From positions 4,111,501-4,175,500 of the forward strand of contig NZ_CP127162.1 in assembly GCF_030263935.1 (NCBI RefSeq): a DNA stretch of 64,000 nucleotides. Reading direction: 5' to 3'. Under the pieces are notes generated by a model. That model searched no databases, had not been told where the DNA came from, and worked only from the letters and a program-made list of their open reading frames with translations. The position numbers and the translations under genes were made by a program. This document shows positions 1 to 7,466 of the stretch, one piece after another. Each line of letters starts with the position of its first letter. Position 1 is the stretch's first letter. Origin of the DNA: Paenibacillus polygoni (lineage in GTDB: Bacteria; Bacillota; Bacilli; Paenibacillales; Paenibacillaceae).

Positions 1-57
1 TTGTTTCTGCTTCCTTTTTCTAGAGATGGTCCCTTTCTTGCTGAAGTTTTTTTTCAT
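1..57 (-). CDS. partial CDS, basic N-terminus of a probable glycosyltransferase-operon protein
   Basis: Only the first 19 codons lie in the window. They start at the ATG complementary to 55-57 and run off the left edge. The start follows an AAAGGGG ribosome binding site with about 7 nt spacing. The visible residues are very basic (begins MKKNFSKKG, then RKRKQKQ), like the tails of the upstream operon members. It lies 16 bp after the stop of the GT-D gene, so it is probably the next gene of the same minus-strand operon. The function cannot be told from this fragment. Confidence 0.6.
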   Translation of the reverse strand, partial: MKKNFSKKGTISRKRKQKQ

Positions 58-73
58 ACGGATTCCCCTTTTA

Positions 74-1120
74 TCAACCAGATGCTGCTTCATTCTTTAA
101 CATTTCATCCGCAACATGGCCTATATCAATAGCAACCTTTCGGTACGTTGAAGCAATCCGCTGACAGATGACAACAGCTGGGACACCCGCAGCTACAAGT
201 GCAATATCATATTCATATTCACCGCAGGAAGCAAGAACCTTCTCAATGTCAGAAAAATTAGAGACCGGGTAGATCGTACCGATCACATTGATTCCTTTTT
301 TCCGCAGGACCTGTGCTGTACTTACGGCTTTGTTCCCGATCAGCAGTATACGCCTTCCGTATAGAAGCGGTATCAAGTACCCTGTATGATACAAGCTGAA
401 ATTTATCGTAGAAGTTGTGAGTTTCATCTCTCTGATAGGCAGCTGGTAATGCTTGCATATACGAAACATCAACATCTGAAAAGCCGGCTTACGTGATACA
501 GGCACCCCGATATAATCCGCTTCCTTAATTGCATCGATTAAAGACCTCTGTACAGAAGCATCAGGTATAGGCACTCCAGCATAAGGTAGGAATGCCCCTA
601 CCTCATCGACTTCCGCTGGAGACATCACGGTATCATAAGCAAGACTTAGCAGCTCTCCATCACCAAGCCTTACCAGCGATAAGGGCCTTTTCTCTACAAT
701 TGCAGTCCACAAGAGATCTCTAATCTCCGAAACGCCTGCAAGTTGCAACATTTGAGATCGATAATAGAGAAGTCCTGCCTGGATTATATCTTCACAAGTG
801 ACATCAGGCAGGAGCATCCCATCCGGCATCCATTTCTCTACGAGAGCCTCTCCCCCTGAATAAACGGCTTCTCTATAGTAGGAATGAAGAGCAGCCTGAG
901 TAGGCTGATTCTTCGATTCAGCTTTCACAGCCTGCTTTCTATTCTTTGATAACTGCTTGTCAGCCGGCTGCCTAGTATTCTTACGACGGCGTTTTGGTCC
1001 AGCAGAAGTCGATCTAGAGGCGCGAAAGTTACTTTTCCCTCTTTCTTTGACCCTAGATTTGAATAAGGTATTTTTAGAACGAATCCTTTTCTTAGGTTTG
1101 GAGACTTGCTTGCGAGTCAT
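74..1120 (-). CDS. GT-D fold glycosyltransferase with polybasic N-terminal tail
   Basis: The protein has about 348 residues in two parts. Residues 1-75 are a Lys/Arg/Ser-rich, probably disordered tail with no signal peptide. From about residue 110 there is a compact domain containing VRLGDGE near residue 150, the DxE-type motif of GT-D (DUF1792-like) glycosyltransferases, followed by a Rossmann-like half (RRILLIGNKA, then DIALVAAG). By family it should transfer a sugar from a nucleotide sugar; donor and acceptor are unknown. The ATG at 1120 is preferred because AGGAG lies about 10 nt upstream; a GTG at 1129 would sit too close to that site. It is 13 bp downstream of a sugar nucleotidyltransferase and cotranscribed with GT2 genes, which suggests a surface or spore polysaccharide. 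The domain call is fairly secure; the pathway is inference. Confidence 0.75.
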   Translation of the reverse strand: MTRKQVSKPKKRIRSKNTLFKSRVKERGKSNFRASRSTSAGPKRRRKNTRQPADKQLSKNRKQAVKAESKNQPTQAALHSYYREAVYSGGEALVEKWMPDGMLLPDVTCEDIIQAGLLYYRSQMLQLAGVSEIRDLLWTAIVEKRPLSLVRLGDGELLSLAYDTVMSPAEVDEVGAFLPYAGVPIPDASVQRSLIDAIKEADYIGVPVSRKPAFQMLMFRICKHYQLPIREMKLTTSTINFSLYHTGYLIPLLYGRRILLIGNKAVSTAQVLRKKGINVIGTIYPVSNFSDIEKVLASCGEYEYDIALVAAGVPAVVICQRIASTYRKVAIDIGHVADEMLKNEAASG

Positions 1121-1133
1121 TTGGACCACTCTC

Positions 1134-1865
1134 CTATGGCAGCAGGTCTTTCATTTTTTCGGCGGCCTCTTGTAAAGATTCAAAAGTCCCTGCATCACTC
1201 CAGAATCCAGGAACAATATCATACTCTAATCCTCCTGCTGCAGCATAAACATTGTTCACGTCCGTAATTTCAAGTTCTCCCCTTGCCGAGGGAGCAAGTC
1301 CGCTAATGAGCTGAAATACGGAAGCATCAAACATGTAGAACCCAGTTACACTATAACCAGACTTAGGTTGATCCGGTTTTTCTTCAATATGAGAAATAAG
1401 TTTATTGTTCGCTGTGTCAAATACAGGAACACCGTACCTTCTTGGATCCTCCACTTCTTTCAGCAGCACCCGGGCCGTTCCTTGCGGCTGCTTCACATAA
1501 GACGCTACATAGGGACTTAGATCATCTGCGAACAAGTTATCCCCCAGCAGTACAACGAATTTCTCCTCTGGCAAAATAAATCCTTTGGCTAGATCTAGCG
1601 CTTCAGCAATTCCACCTGCTTGTTCTTGGATTCGGTAGGTAATACTCACGCCAAAAGCTTCTCCGCTGCCTAGAAAGTCGGTGTACAGACCTGAAGACTG
1701 CTTGCTGATGACCATAAAAATTTCTTTTATTCCTGCTTTACGCAGAGATTCTATTCCGTACACAATCATAGGATACTTCCCGACTGGCAGCAGATGTTTA
1801 TTTAAATACAGGGTAAGCGGACGAAGACGTGTTCCCGTTCCTCCTGCAAGGATTACTCCTTTCAA
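1134..1865 (-). CDS. sugar-1-phosphate nucleotidyltransferase (RfbA-like)
   Basis: 243 residues. The N-terminus carries the nucleotidyltransferase signature GGTGTRLRPLT, then LLPVGKYPM, the metal-binding GDNLF near residue 108, EEKP near 160 and RGELEITDVN near 196. These match the glucose-1-phosphate thymidylyltransferase class, which makes dTDP-glucose from dTTP and glucose-1-phosphate. The protein is shorter than RfbA (about 290 residues) and lacks the C-terminal allosteric extension, so the exact nucleotide and sugar are uncertain. The gene begins 2 bp after the stop of the upstream GT2 gene, so it very likely shares the transcript and supplies activated sugar to the neighbouring transferases. 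Cytoplasmic. Confidence 0.85.
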   Translation of the reverse strand: MKGVILAGGTGTRLRPLTLYLNKHLLPVGKYPMIVYGIESLRKAGIKEIFMVISKQSSGLYTDFLGSGEAFGVSITYRIQEQAGGIAEALDLAKGFILPEEKFVVLLGDNLFADDLSPYVASYVKQPQGTARVLLKEVEDPRRYGVPVFDTANNKLISHIEEKPDQPKSGYSVTGFYMFDASVFQLISGLAPSARGELEITDVNNVYAAAGGLEYDIVPGFWSDAGTFESLQEAAEKMKDLLP

Positions 1866-1867
1866 GT

Positions 1868-2641
1868 CTATCCCTCCTTCGCATCAAGCGGCTCATCAAT
1901 AAATTGCAGTGGATCGACCTTCCACTTCTCCATATATAACATCCGATTGCGGTTAATAATTCGCTGTAATCTATCCTTTTTTTCTTTATTAAAACTTGCA
2001 CTTCCCTCATGATGGACTAGAATATTACCCAAGACGAGGAGACGATATCCCGCCAGCCGAGCACGATAACAATAATCATCATCTTCATAATGACCTGGGC
2101 TGAATCGTTCATCAAGATCGCCAATTGCCTCAAGAACCTCACGTTTGAACAAAAAACAGAGACCAACAATTCGGTTTACTTCTAACCACTTCTGAGGGTC
2201 CGGCCTATTATGTTCAGCCGCTATTTGTTGGAATTGCTCCACTGAATTGTATTCCACTGGTATCTGCTGAATTCCACTCGCATAATTGGTGACTGGGCCT
2301 ACAATTCCGATAGATGGGTCACTATAAAGGCCTTGCAAGAGCAAGGTAAGCCAGTCTTTTGTCACCGTTACATCGTTGTTAAGCAGCAGCAGTGATTCCC
2401 CTCTTGCCAATCTTAAGCCTGTATTACAGGCGGCAGGAAACCCTCCATTCTTCGGTAGAGAAATGAAACGAACCTTCTCCGAAGCACAATAGCCAAATGT
2501 ATCATCCGTAGAGCCATCATCCACGACAATGATTTCATAAGGTTCATTCGTGTACTGTCGGATGGAATCGATACACTGCTTCAGCCAACCTCTCCCATTA
2601 AATGAGGGGATCACTATACTCGTTAGAGGGTAATGATTCAT
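1868..2641 (-). CDS. family 2 glycosyltransferase
   Basis: 257 residues with a classic GT-A fold GT2 domain: SIVIPSFNGRGWL at the start, VVDDGSTDDT near residue 40, LLLNNDVTV near 88 (the DxD-equivalent metal site) and HYEDDDYCYRARLAG near 185, the likely acceptor/catalytic acidic patch. It resembles rhamnosyl- or Gal-transferase-like GT2 enzymes of surface polysaccharides. Unlike its operon neighbours it has no basic tail. Its start overlaps the stop of the upstream gene by 4 nt, which suggests translational coupling. The absence of membrane segments implies a cytoplasmic or peripheral enzyme. Substrate unknown. Confidence 0.88.
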   Translation of the reverse strand: MNHYPLTSIVIPSFNGRGWLKQCIDSIRQYTNEPYEIIVVDDGSTDDTFGYCASEKVRFISLPKNGGFPAACNTGLRLARGESLLLLNNDVTVTKDWLTLLLQGLYSDPSIGIVGPVTNYASGIQQIPVEYNSVEQFQQIAAEHNRPDPQKWLEVNRIVGLCFLFKREVLEAIGDLDERFSPGHYEDDDYCYRARLAGYRLLVLGNILVHHEGSASFNKEKKDRLQRIINRNRMLYMEKWKVDPLQFIDEPLDAKEG

Positions 2642-3729
2642 TTGGCATTCCTCCAGCGCGCTATCTCTACTCTGCTTAAGAGTGAGGCCTCGGTTTTTGC
2701 CTCCGCTTCCCCATGTAAAGTGCTTAACAGCGATGACAGTGCCTCTGCGTGATCTCCAATAATCATTTGTTCCACCGAATTCCCTTTCCCCACATTTCCT
2801 AATCTGCGGCGATTCTTTGTAATAACGTCAACGGACGAAGCCACCTCTACAGTGCACCCTTTTTGGATGGCTGTCGTTTGAGCAAGCGGCGGAACAACCA
2901 GGCTAGAGTACCCTATCGTTTGTATACATTTTTTTGACAGGGCGTGCGGAACAGAGATCAGGGAACTTGCACCCAGATCTCGCCTGTTCAGTACCGAATT
3001 TAAATAACTCTTCAGACGTGTCACTGTATCTTGATTTGCAAAAGACGGTAAGTAGGAGCGAAGATCATTTAGAGCCATATCTACCCCTGTATCTACAGCA
3101 TATAAAAAAGGAGCCAATTGTTCTGCACTAATGACGATATCGCCATCTGTGAACAATACCGTCTCTGCGGTCGTCATTTGGGCACCGATCGCCCGCCCGA
3201 CATCATGACCGACCCGCTCCGGCTCATAAATAATCGTCACGAGGGGATATTCTCTCGCCACAGCATAACTATTGTCACTGCAGCCATTGAGTACGACGAT
3301 GATCTCTTGCAAAGGCAGCCTGCTTAGTTCATGTAACACAGCACCCAGTGTACCTTCTTCGTCTGAGGCAGATACAACGGCTGCAGCTGAATGTGTAAGG
3401 GGCAGCAATATAGGCAGGTTTGTACTTTTCTTTTTGAGATAAAAAGCGTGCTGATAGGCTTCCGCAATTTGCCTAACTTGACCATATGGCAGAGGTTTCG
3501 TGACGGACTCAAAATACCATGACGTAAATTCGGCATGCACGTCTTGTATGGATTTCGAAGATGAATGCCGTTTCTTCGAAGCAGCGAGGCCTGCCTTTAC
3601 TCCCAGGATCCGAAGGGTCTTAGAGGCAGATGAGGAGGCAGATGAGGTGCGAGAAACATGGTTTCGCTTCGTGCTTTTATTTTTTCGTTTTCGCGGCTTC
3701 ATCGTCTTCTTTGCAGTAGAATTTCTCAT
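2638..3729 (-). CDS. GT2-like glycosyltransferase with polybasic/Ser-rich tail (paralogue A)
   Basis: About 363 residues. The first ~60 are a K/R/S-rich tail, followed by a GT2-type domain from about residue 95: LPLTHSAAAVVSASDEEGT, IVVLNGCSDNS, RVGHDVGRAIGA, LFTDGDIVI (DxD) and VPHALSKK. The last three motifs are shared with the next upstream gene (GHDVGR, VDGDMVI, VPHAISRK), so the two are paralogues. The ATG at 3729 is preferred over an in-frame GTG at 3738 because GAGGTG lies 6 nt before it. The gene follows a 59-bp GA-rich spacer. Predicted role: cytoplasmic sugar transfer, acceptor unknown. The tail is not part of any GT2 family I know. Confidence 0.78.
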   Translation of the reverse strand: MRNSTAKKTMKPRKRKNKSTKRNHVSRTSSASSSASKTLRILGVKAGLAASKKRHSSSKSIQDVHAEFTSWYFESVTKPLPYGQVRQIAEAYQHAFYLKKKSTNLPILLPLTHSAAAVVSASDEEGTLGAVLHELSRLPLQEIIVVLNGCSDNSYAVAREYPLVTIIYEPERVGHDVGRAIGAQMTTAETVLFTDGDIVISAEQLAPFLYAVDTGVDMALNDLRSYLPSFANQDTVTRLKSYLNSVLNRRDLGASSLISVPHALSKKCIQTIGYSSLVVPPLAQTTAIQKGCTVEVASSVDVITKNRRRLGNVGKGNSVEQMIIGDHAEALSSLLSTLHGEAEAKTEASLLSRVEIARWRNAK

Positions 3730-3730
3730 T

Positions 3731-3808
3731 CTCTTCACCTCATCTCACCTCGCTTTGCTTTGCTTCGCTTATTTTCACTTTACTCACTTTACTTCGCTTC
3801 ACTTCGAA
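3731..3808 (-). repeat. degenerate GA-rich pentamer repeat between two glycosyltransferase genes
   Basis: On the minus strand this stretch is almost pure purine with T/C at every fifth base: units such as CGAAG, TGAAG, CGAAG, TAAAG, CAAAG, CAAAG, CGAG, GTGAG, ATGAG follow each other. It starts inside the last codons of the upstream gene (giving RSEAK), fills the intergenic spacer and ends in the ribosome binding site of the next gene. It contains several Shine-Dalgarno-like GAGGTGA words. It may have arisen by replication slippage. Confidence 0.6.
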
Positions 3809-4778
3809 CTAACTGCCGATTTCGATATAGATCGGTGTAGCCTGCTCTTGGGCCATCGTTCTTTGTCAACCAATGTACCGCTTCCTGATGGTCTCTGAGA
3901 ATAACCTCTGTCAGTAGATCTGCTCCGCCTTTACGCCGAGAAGGGTTCAGCTGACCGACTGGAATCGGATGAACCGCCTGAACATTCAGACCCTTTGCTA
4001 TACCTATTGCCTGTGCAAGCGGAGGACAGCTGAGGGCATTTAACCCCATCGTTTCATATGCCTTACGGCTAATCGCATGAGGAACTGCCGTTAGAGAAGC
4101 CCCCCCAAGGTCGGACCTTCCCAGCAGAATATTTAACGCATACTTGGCTTCAATGACCGGATGAACCGGTGTACGCTGCACCGGACCTTTATAGTCGTTA
4201 AGTGCAATATCAACACCGGACAGAACGGCCTGAACAAACGGCCGAAGCTGATGAGCCGGTATGACCATATCTCCATCTACAAACAAAAGCACACGTCCCT
4301 TTGCTGCTTCTGCTCCCACACGTCTGCCGACATCATGACCAAGCGGATCTTGATAATGTAGCACTTGGGCTCCCGCTGTCTCCGCGCGTAGTGCTGTCTC
4401 ATCTGTAGAGCCATTAGCCACTACAATGACTTCACTCGATGGATGTATTCGGCGTCCCTCGAGGACTGCTTCTGCAATCGTAGATTCTTCATTCATTGCA
4501 GGAATAATAACCGAAACTACCGGTTCATCAGAAGGAATACTCCGGGTCAGTGCCATGAATTGTTCCTGCTCTAGTGGGGATACCGCCGCCCAAATGGGTC
4601 TAGTTCTCTTGCTTCTGCGTTTCTTGTCCTTACTGCCAGATCTTTTTATTTGATGGGTTCGATGAGGGGTCATGGAACCTTTCTTTATTTTTTTTCTAAT
4701 CTTTCCCGGACGTTTAGCAACTGACTTTTTTCCTGCTCCGTTGTTCGTCTTCTGCTGTCCTTCGCTCAAATCTCCCAT
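3789..4778 (-). CDS. GT2-like glycosyltransferase with polybasic tail (paralogue B), first gene of the operon
   Basis: 329 residues from the ATG at 4778, chosen because AAGGGAGGT sits 7 nt upstream; the longer reading frame from 4832 has no such site. Residues ~10-70 are a Lys/Arg-rich tail (GKKSVAKRPGKIRKK and similar). From about residue 90 comes the catalytic domain: VSVIIPAMNEESTI, VVANGSTDET, GHDVGRRVGAE, LLFVDGDMVI (DxD metal site) and a C-terminal LTEVILRDHQEAVHWL. Domain order and motifs match the next gene, so this is a duplicated pair. It is the first gene of a six-gene minus-strand operon. Sugar transfer is secure by family; substrate and the role of the tail are not known. Confidence 0.78.
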   Translation of the reverse strand: MGDLSEGQQKTNNGAGKKSVAKRPGKIRKKIKKGSMTPHRTHQIKRSGSKDKKRRSKRTRPIWAAVSPLEQEQFMALTRSIPSDEPVVSVIIPAMNEESTIAEAVLEGRRIHPSSEVIVVANGSTDETALRAETAGAQVLHYQDPLGHDVGRRVGAEAAKGRVLLFVDGDMVIPAHQLRPFVQAVLSGVDIALNDYKGPVQRTPVHPVIEAKYALNILLGRSDLGGASLTAVPHAISRKAYETMGLNALSCPPLAQAIGIAKGLNVQAVHPIPVGQLNPSRRKGGADLLTEVILRDHQEAVHWLTKNDGPRAGYTDLYRNRQLVRSEAK

Positions 4779-5124
4779 GCGCTGTACCTCCCTTGCAGGT
4801 CTCCAGCATATAGATGGAGTTATCACGTACATCTTATGACCAGTTTCATTTTTGGAAACGGCAATTGCCCTCCCTATTCGGAATAACCTGCTCGGGTAAA
4901 CAGATCAACATAGAGCTGTAATCTTAACATCCTATGCTACCCTTTAGGCGGCTGATACTGTTATTCCGATCTCCTTCTGCTCGCCTCTTCACGGGTTAAC
5001 TCTTAGATTTACGAATCAGGCTTGTATCATTTCTGCCGGTTCAGCTGTTGCCCTGCCCGGGCTGTTCTTTTTTTTCATAGAATAAGAGGAATAACACCTA
5101 GGCTGGAAATAAAGAGGAAGGGGT
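4779..5124. promoter_or_regulatory. divergent intergenic region between the glycosyltransferase operon and the YheC/YheD gene
   Basis: 346 bp with no convincing gene. It must hold the promoters of both divergent units. The clearest element is CATAGAATA at 5076-5084 on the plus strand, which fits the sigma-K -10 pattern CATAnnnTA; no good -35 partner is visible. A short GCCC/GGGC hairpin followed by a T-run (about 5050-5075) lies just before it. I see no clear sigma-A promoter for either gene. Confidence 0.35.
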
Positions 5125-6207
5125 ATGGTGATGAACCGTGTAGGAATTTTACTGGATTCAAGCATACTTCGGGGCATCCCTGCAGGTAGAACGAAACAGG
5201 AATCTCTTGCTTGTTACGAGCTTGCTGCTGCAAGCTGCGGTCTAACTGTCTGTTTTCTAAGATTAGAAGATGTTGACCTGCTTACGGGTAAATGCAAAGC
5301 TTATATTCGTAAAAATCAACGTTACCAGATGCATCATATCGAAATTCCTAAGGTCATCCACAATCGGGCTATGCATTTCTCTAAAATCAGTCATTACTTA
5401 ATTGCCGGTCTCATTCAGCGCGGCATTCCTATTTTTAATGTGCGGAACCGTTATGGTAAAGATGAGATTTACCGATTGCTCATGAACAACACAGAACTAT
5501 CCGACCATTTGCCGGAAACCGAACTTGCATCCACCGAAACCATTCAGCGAATGCTTGAAAGACACCGTGATTTGATACTTAAGCCGGTAAGCAGCAGTAT
5601 AGGAAAAGGAATCATGCGTATCATTCACGAACATGGAAATGGGGAGATTTTTATTACATCGGCTCGAGATAAAAAGCAGAATCATTATCCGATGAGAAAA
5701 GGAGAATTGCCTGCTGCCGTGTACGCTCATATTCGGGAAAAGAATTACTTAGTCCAAGAACGTATTCCCCTAGCTGCCTATGAAGGACGCCCAATCGATC
5801 TGCGTGTCTCTGTGCAGCGAGGAAGTGCAGGCTGCTGGAACGTCACTGGGATGTATGCGAAGGTTGCTCCGCCGGATCATTTTGTGACCAATGTGGCACA
5901 GGGCGGAATGGCATTGCCTTACGATGTAATTCACCCCTTCGTTCTTCCCTCACACTCCTTACCTGCTCTTGTCCAGCAAATCCATCACCTGGCTGTAACC
6001 GCCGCGCGGCATCTTTCTCATACCTTACCTGGTCTCGCTGATCTAGGATTTGACATGGCTCTTACTTCAGAGGGAGAAATCTACTTCATCGAATGTAATG
6101 GCAGAGACCAGCGCTACGGTTTTCGTAAAGCAGGAATGGATAAAGAGTGGCTCGAAAGTTATAGAACACCTATCGCATATGCAAGATTTTTGCTGGATCA
6201 GGGCTGA
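5125..6207 (+). CDS. YheC/YheD-family ATP-grasp protein (spore-coat associated family)
   Basis: 360 residues. The N-terminal third (VGILLDSSILRGI, then IPKVIHNRAMHFSK) is typical of the YheC/YheD family. It is followed by an ATP-grasp domain from about residue 110: LILKPVSSSIGKGIMRI (ATP-binding Lys and Gly-rich loop), YLVQERIPL, PIDLRVSVQRG and LGFDMALTSEGEIYFIECNGRDQR, where the E and N are metal ligands. B. subtilis YheC and YheD are associated with the endospore coat; ATP-grasp enzymes ligate a carboxylate to an amine or thiol, but no substrate is known for this family. Start could be 5125 or the in-frame ATG at 5131, which has better spacing from GGAAGGGG. It lies 146 bp before psd on the same strand. 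Confidence 0.85.
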   Translation: MVMNRVGILLDSSILRGIPAGRTKQESLACYELAAASCGLTVCFLRLEDVDLLTGKCKAYIRKNQRYQMHHIEIPKVIHNRAMHFSKISHYLIAGLIQRGIPIFNVRNRYGKDEIYRLLMNNTELSDHLPETELASTETIQRMLERHRDLILKPVSSSIGKGIMRIIHEHGNGEIFITSARDKKQNHYPMRKGELPAAVYAHIREKNYLVQERIPLAAYEGRPIDLRVSVQRGSAGCWNVTGMYAKVAPPDHFVTNVAQGGMALPYDVIHPFVLPSHSLPALVQQIHHLAVTAARHLSHTLPGLADLGFDMALTSEGEIYFIECNGRDQRYGFRKAGMDKEWLESYRTPIAYARFLLDQG

Positions 6208-6353
6208 GACATCCTCTGAATCTCTAAATGCAGGTCATTCAATCACGAAAAAAGCTGTATTGATTTCGCCTGCGTTCTGTGTCAATATAATGCAGAGTGG
6301 CCGGGCCGTAGAAACCCGGTCTATAAGGTACGTTTTTTATAAGGGGGATATGC

Positions 6354-7163
6354 ATGTCGAAACCATTGCTGCGTCTGATGACAGAGCTTTCTTCACGTAA
6401 ATGGATCTCCCGGATTACCGGCACTTTTTCGAAAAGCAGCGCAAGCCGGCTGCTGATTCCATGGTTTATTAAAACATATGAGATCCCTGCACATGAGGCA
6501 GAACTTTCACCCAGAGAATATCCCTCATTGAATGCTTTTTTTACGAGGAGATTACAGACTGGGGCAAGAATGATTTACGAAGAACCAAATATGCTCCTGA
6601 GTCCTGTGGACGGAAAGATTACAGCGATGAGTCCTATTACGGGAGGAACACTCCTAAATGTGAAAGGCCATGATTACACTTTGTCAGACCTTCTCAACCA
6701 TTCTCCTCATCTTGAAAAATATAAGAATGGCTGGGCTTTTGTCCTGTATCTTAGTCCCAAAGATTATCATCGAATCCACTCTCCCGTATCAGGTAAATTG
6801 GTAGAAAGTGAACATATACGCGGTAAAGTATATCCTGTGAATGATTTTGGTCTTCGTCATATGAGATCGGTGCTCAGCCGAAATGAAAGACGGATTACAT
6901 ATATCAAACACGAATTTGGTGAGATCGCGGTGGTCAAAGTCGGGGCCATGAATGTAAGCAGCATTCAGTATACAGACAATACAGCAACCTCCTGGGAACG
7001 CGGGGAAGAGCTTGCTTATTTTGAATTTGGTTCTACAGTGGTTCTTCTCTGTGAAGAAGGAACGTTTGAACCAAACCACGATCTTTCTTTAGGTCAAAAT
7101 GTGAAAATGGGACAGCCGCTTGGCTTGTTAAAGCCTAAAAAATCACGTTCCGTTTCCACTTAA
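6354..7163 (+). CDS. psd: phosphatidylserine decarboxylase
   Basis: 269 residues, the usual length for bacterial Psd. It converts phosphatidylserine to phosphatidylethanolamine at the inner face of the membrane. Diagnostic elements are EYPSLNAFFTR near residue 58, LSPVDGKI near 82 (catalytic Asp), YLSPKDYHRIHSPVSG near 125 (catalytic His) and FGSTVVLL near 225, where Ser227 should be the self-cleavage site that becomes the pyruvoyl group of the alpha chain. The start follows GGGGG by 6 nt. No pssA gene is adjacent. A terminator lies about 10 bp after the stop, so this is the last gene of its transcript. Confidence 0.95.
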   Translation: MSKPLLRLMTELSSRKWISRITGTFSKSSASRLLIPWFIKTYEIPAHEAELSPREYPSLNAFFTRRLQTGARMIYEEPNMLLSPVDGKITAMSPITGGTLLNVKGHDYTLSDLLNHSPHLEKYKNGWAFVLYLSPKDYHRIHSPVSGKLVESEHIRGKVYPVNDFGLRHMRSVLSRNERRITYIKHEFGEIAVVKVGAMNVSSIQYTDNTATSWERGEELAYFEFGSTVVLLCEEGTFEPNHDLSLGQNVKMGQPLGLLKPKKSRSVST

Positions 7164-7173
7164 ACCACATACC

Positions 7174-7222
7174 TAAAAAAGCAGCCGCTTTCAGGATATC
7201 CTGACAAGCTCGCTGCTTTTTA
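7174..7222 (+). terminator. rho-independent terminator after psd
   Basis: AAAGCAGC near 7177 pairs with GCTGCTTT near 7215 around a loop that contains a smaller AGGATATCCT palindrome; a T-run follows. Confidence 0.7.
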
Positions 7223-7274
7223 TCTATGACCAATCATCATATGGACTGAAATTAAATTATCATTAACATTAACA

Positions 7275-7379
7275 TTAAAACCATACATCTTCTGCCGGTT
7301 TACGGCGCATACGCGTGCGGAATAAATTCCACCCTTTACCCGAGCAACAACGATTACGAATTCTCCGTATGCCGTTCAC
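7275..7379 (-). CDS. putative 34-residue basic protein
   Basis: A short frame starting at GTG 7379, with a strong GGAGGG ribosome binding site 7 nt upstream. The product has 34 residues (MNGIRRIRNR to RRKPAEDVWF), is rich in Arg, and has a CC pair near position 11. There is no signal peptide or membrane segment. It lies 87 bp downstream of the AraC regulator on the same strand. I do not recognise a family. Support comes only from the ribosome binding site and the open frame, so it may be chance. Confidence 0.35.
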   Translation of the reverse strand: MNGIRRIRNRCCSGKGWNLFRTRMRRKPAEDVWF

Positions 7380-7466
7380 AATTCCACCCTCCTCACTGTA
7401 CAAAGCATCTTCAATCTACTATTCCAAGTAAATACCCTGCACAAAAGAGTTTGAAACAGTCTTATC

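Noticed and set aside
2203..2517. GT2 overlap frames on the plus strand through the glycosyltransferase region
   Set aside because: They are shadows of the minus-strand genes, without ribosome binding sites.
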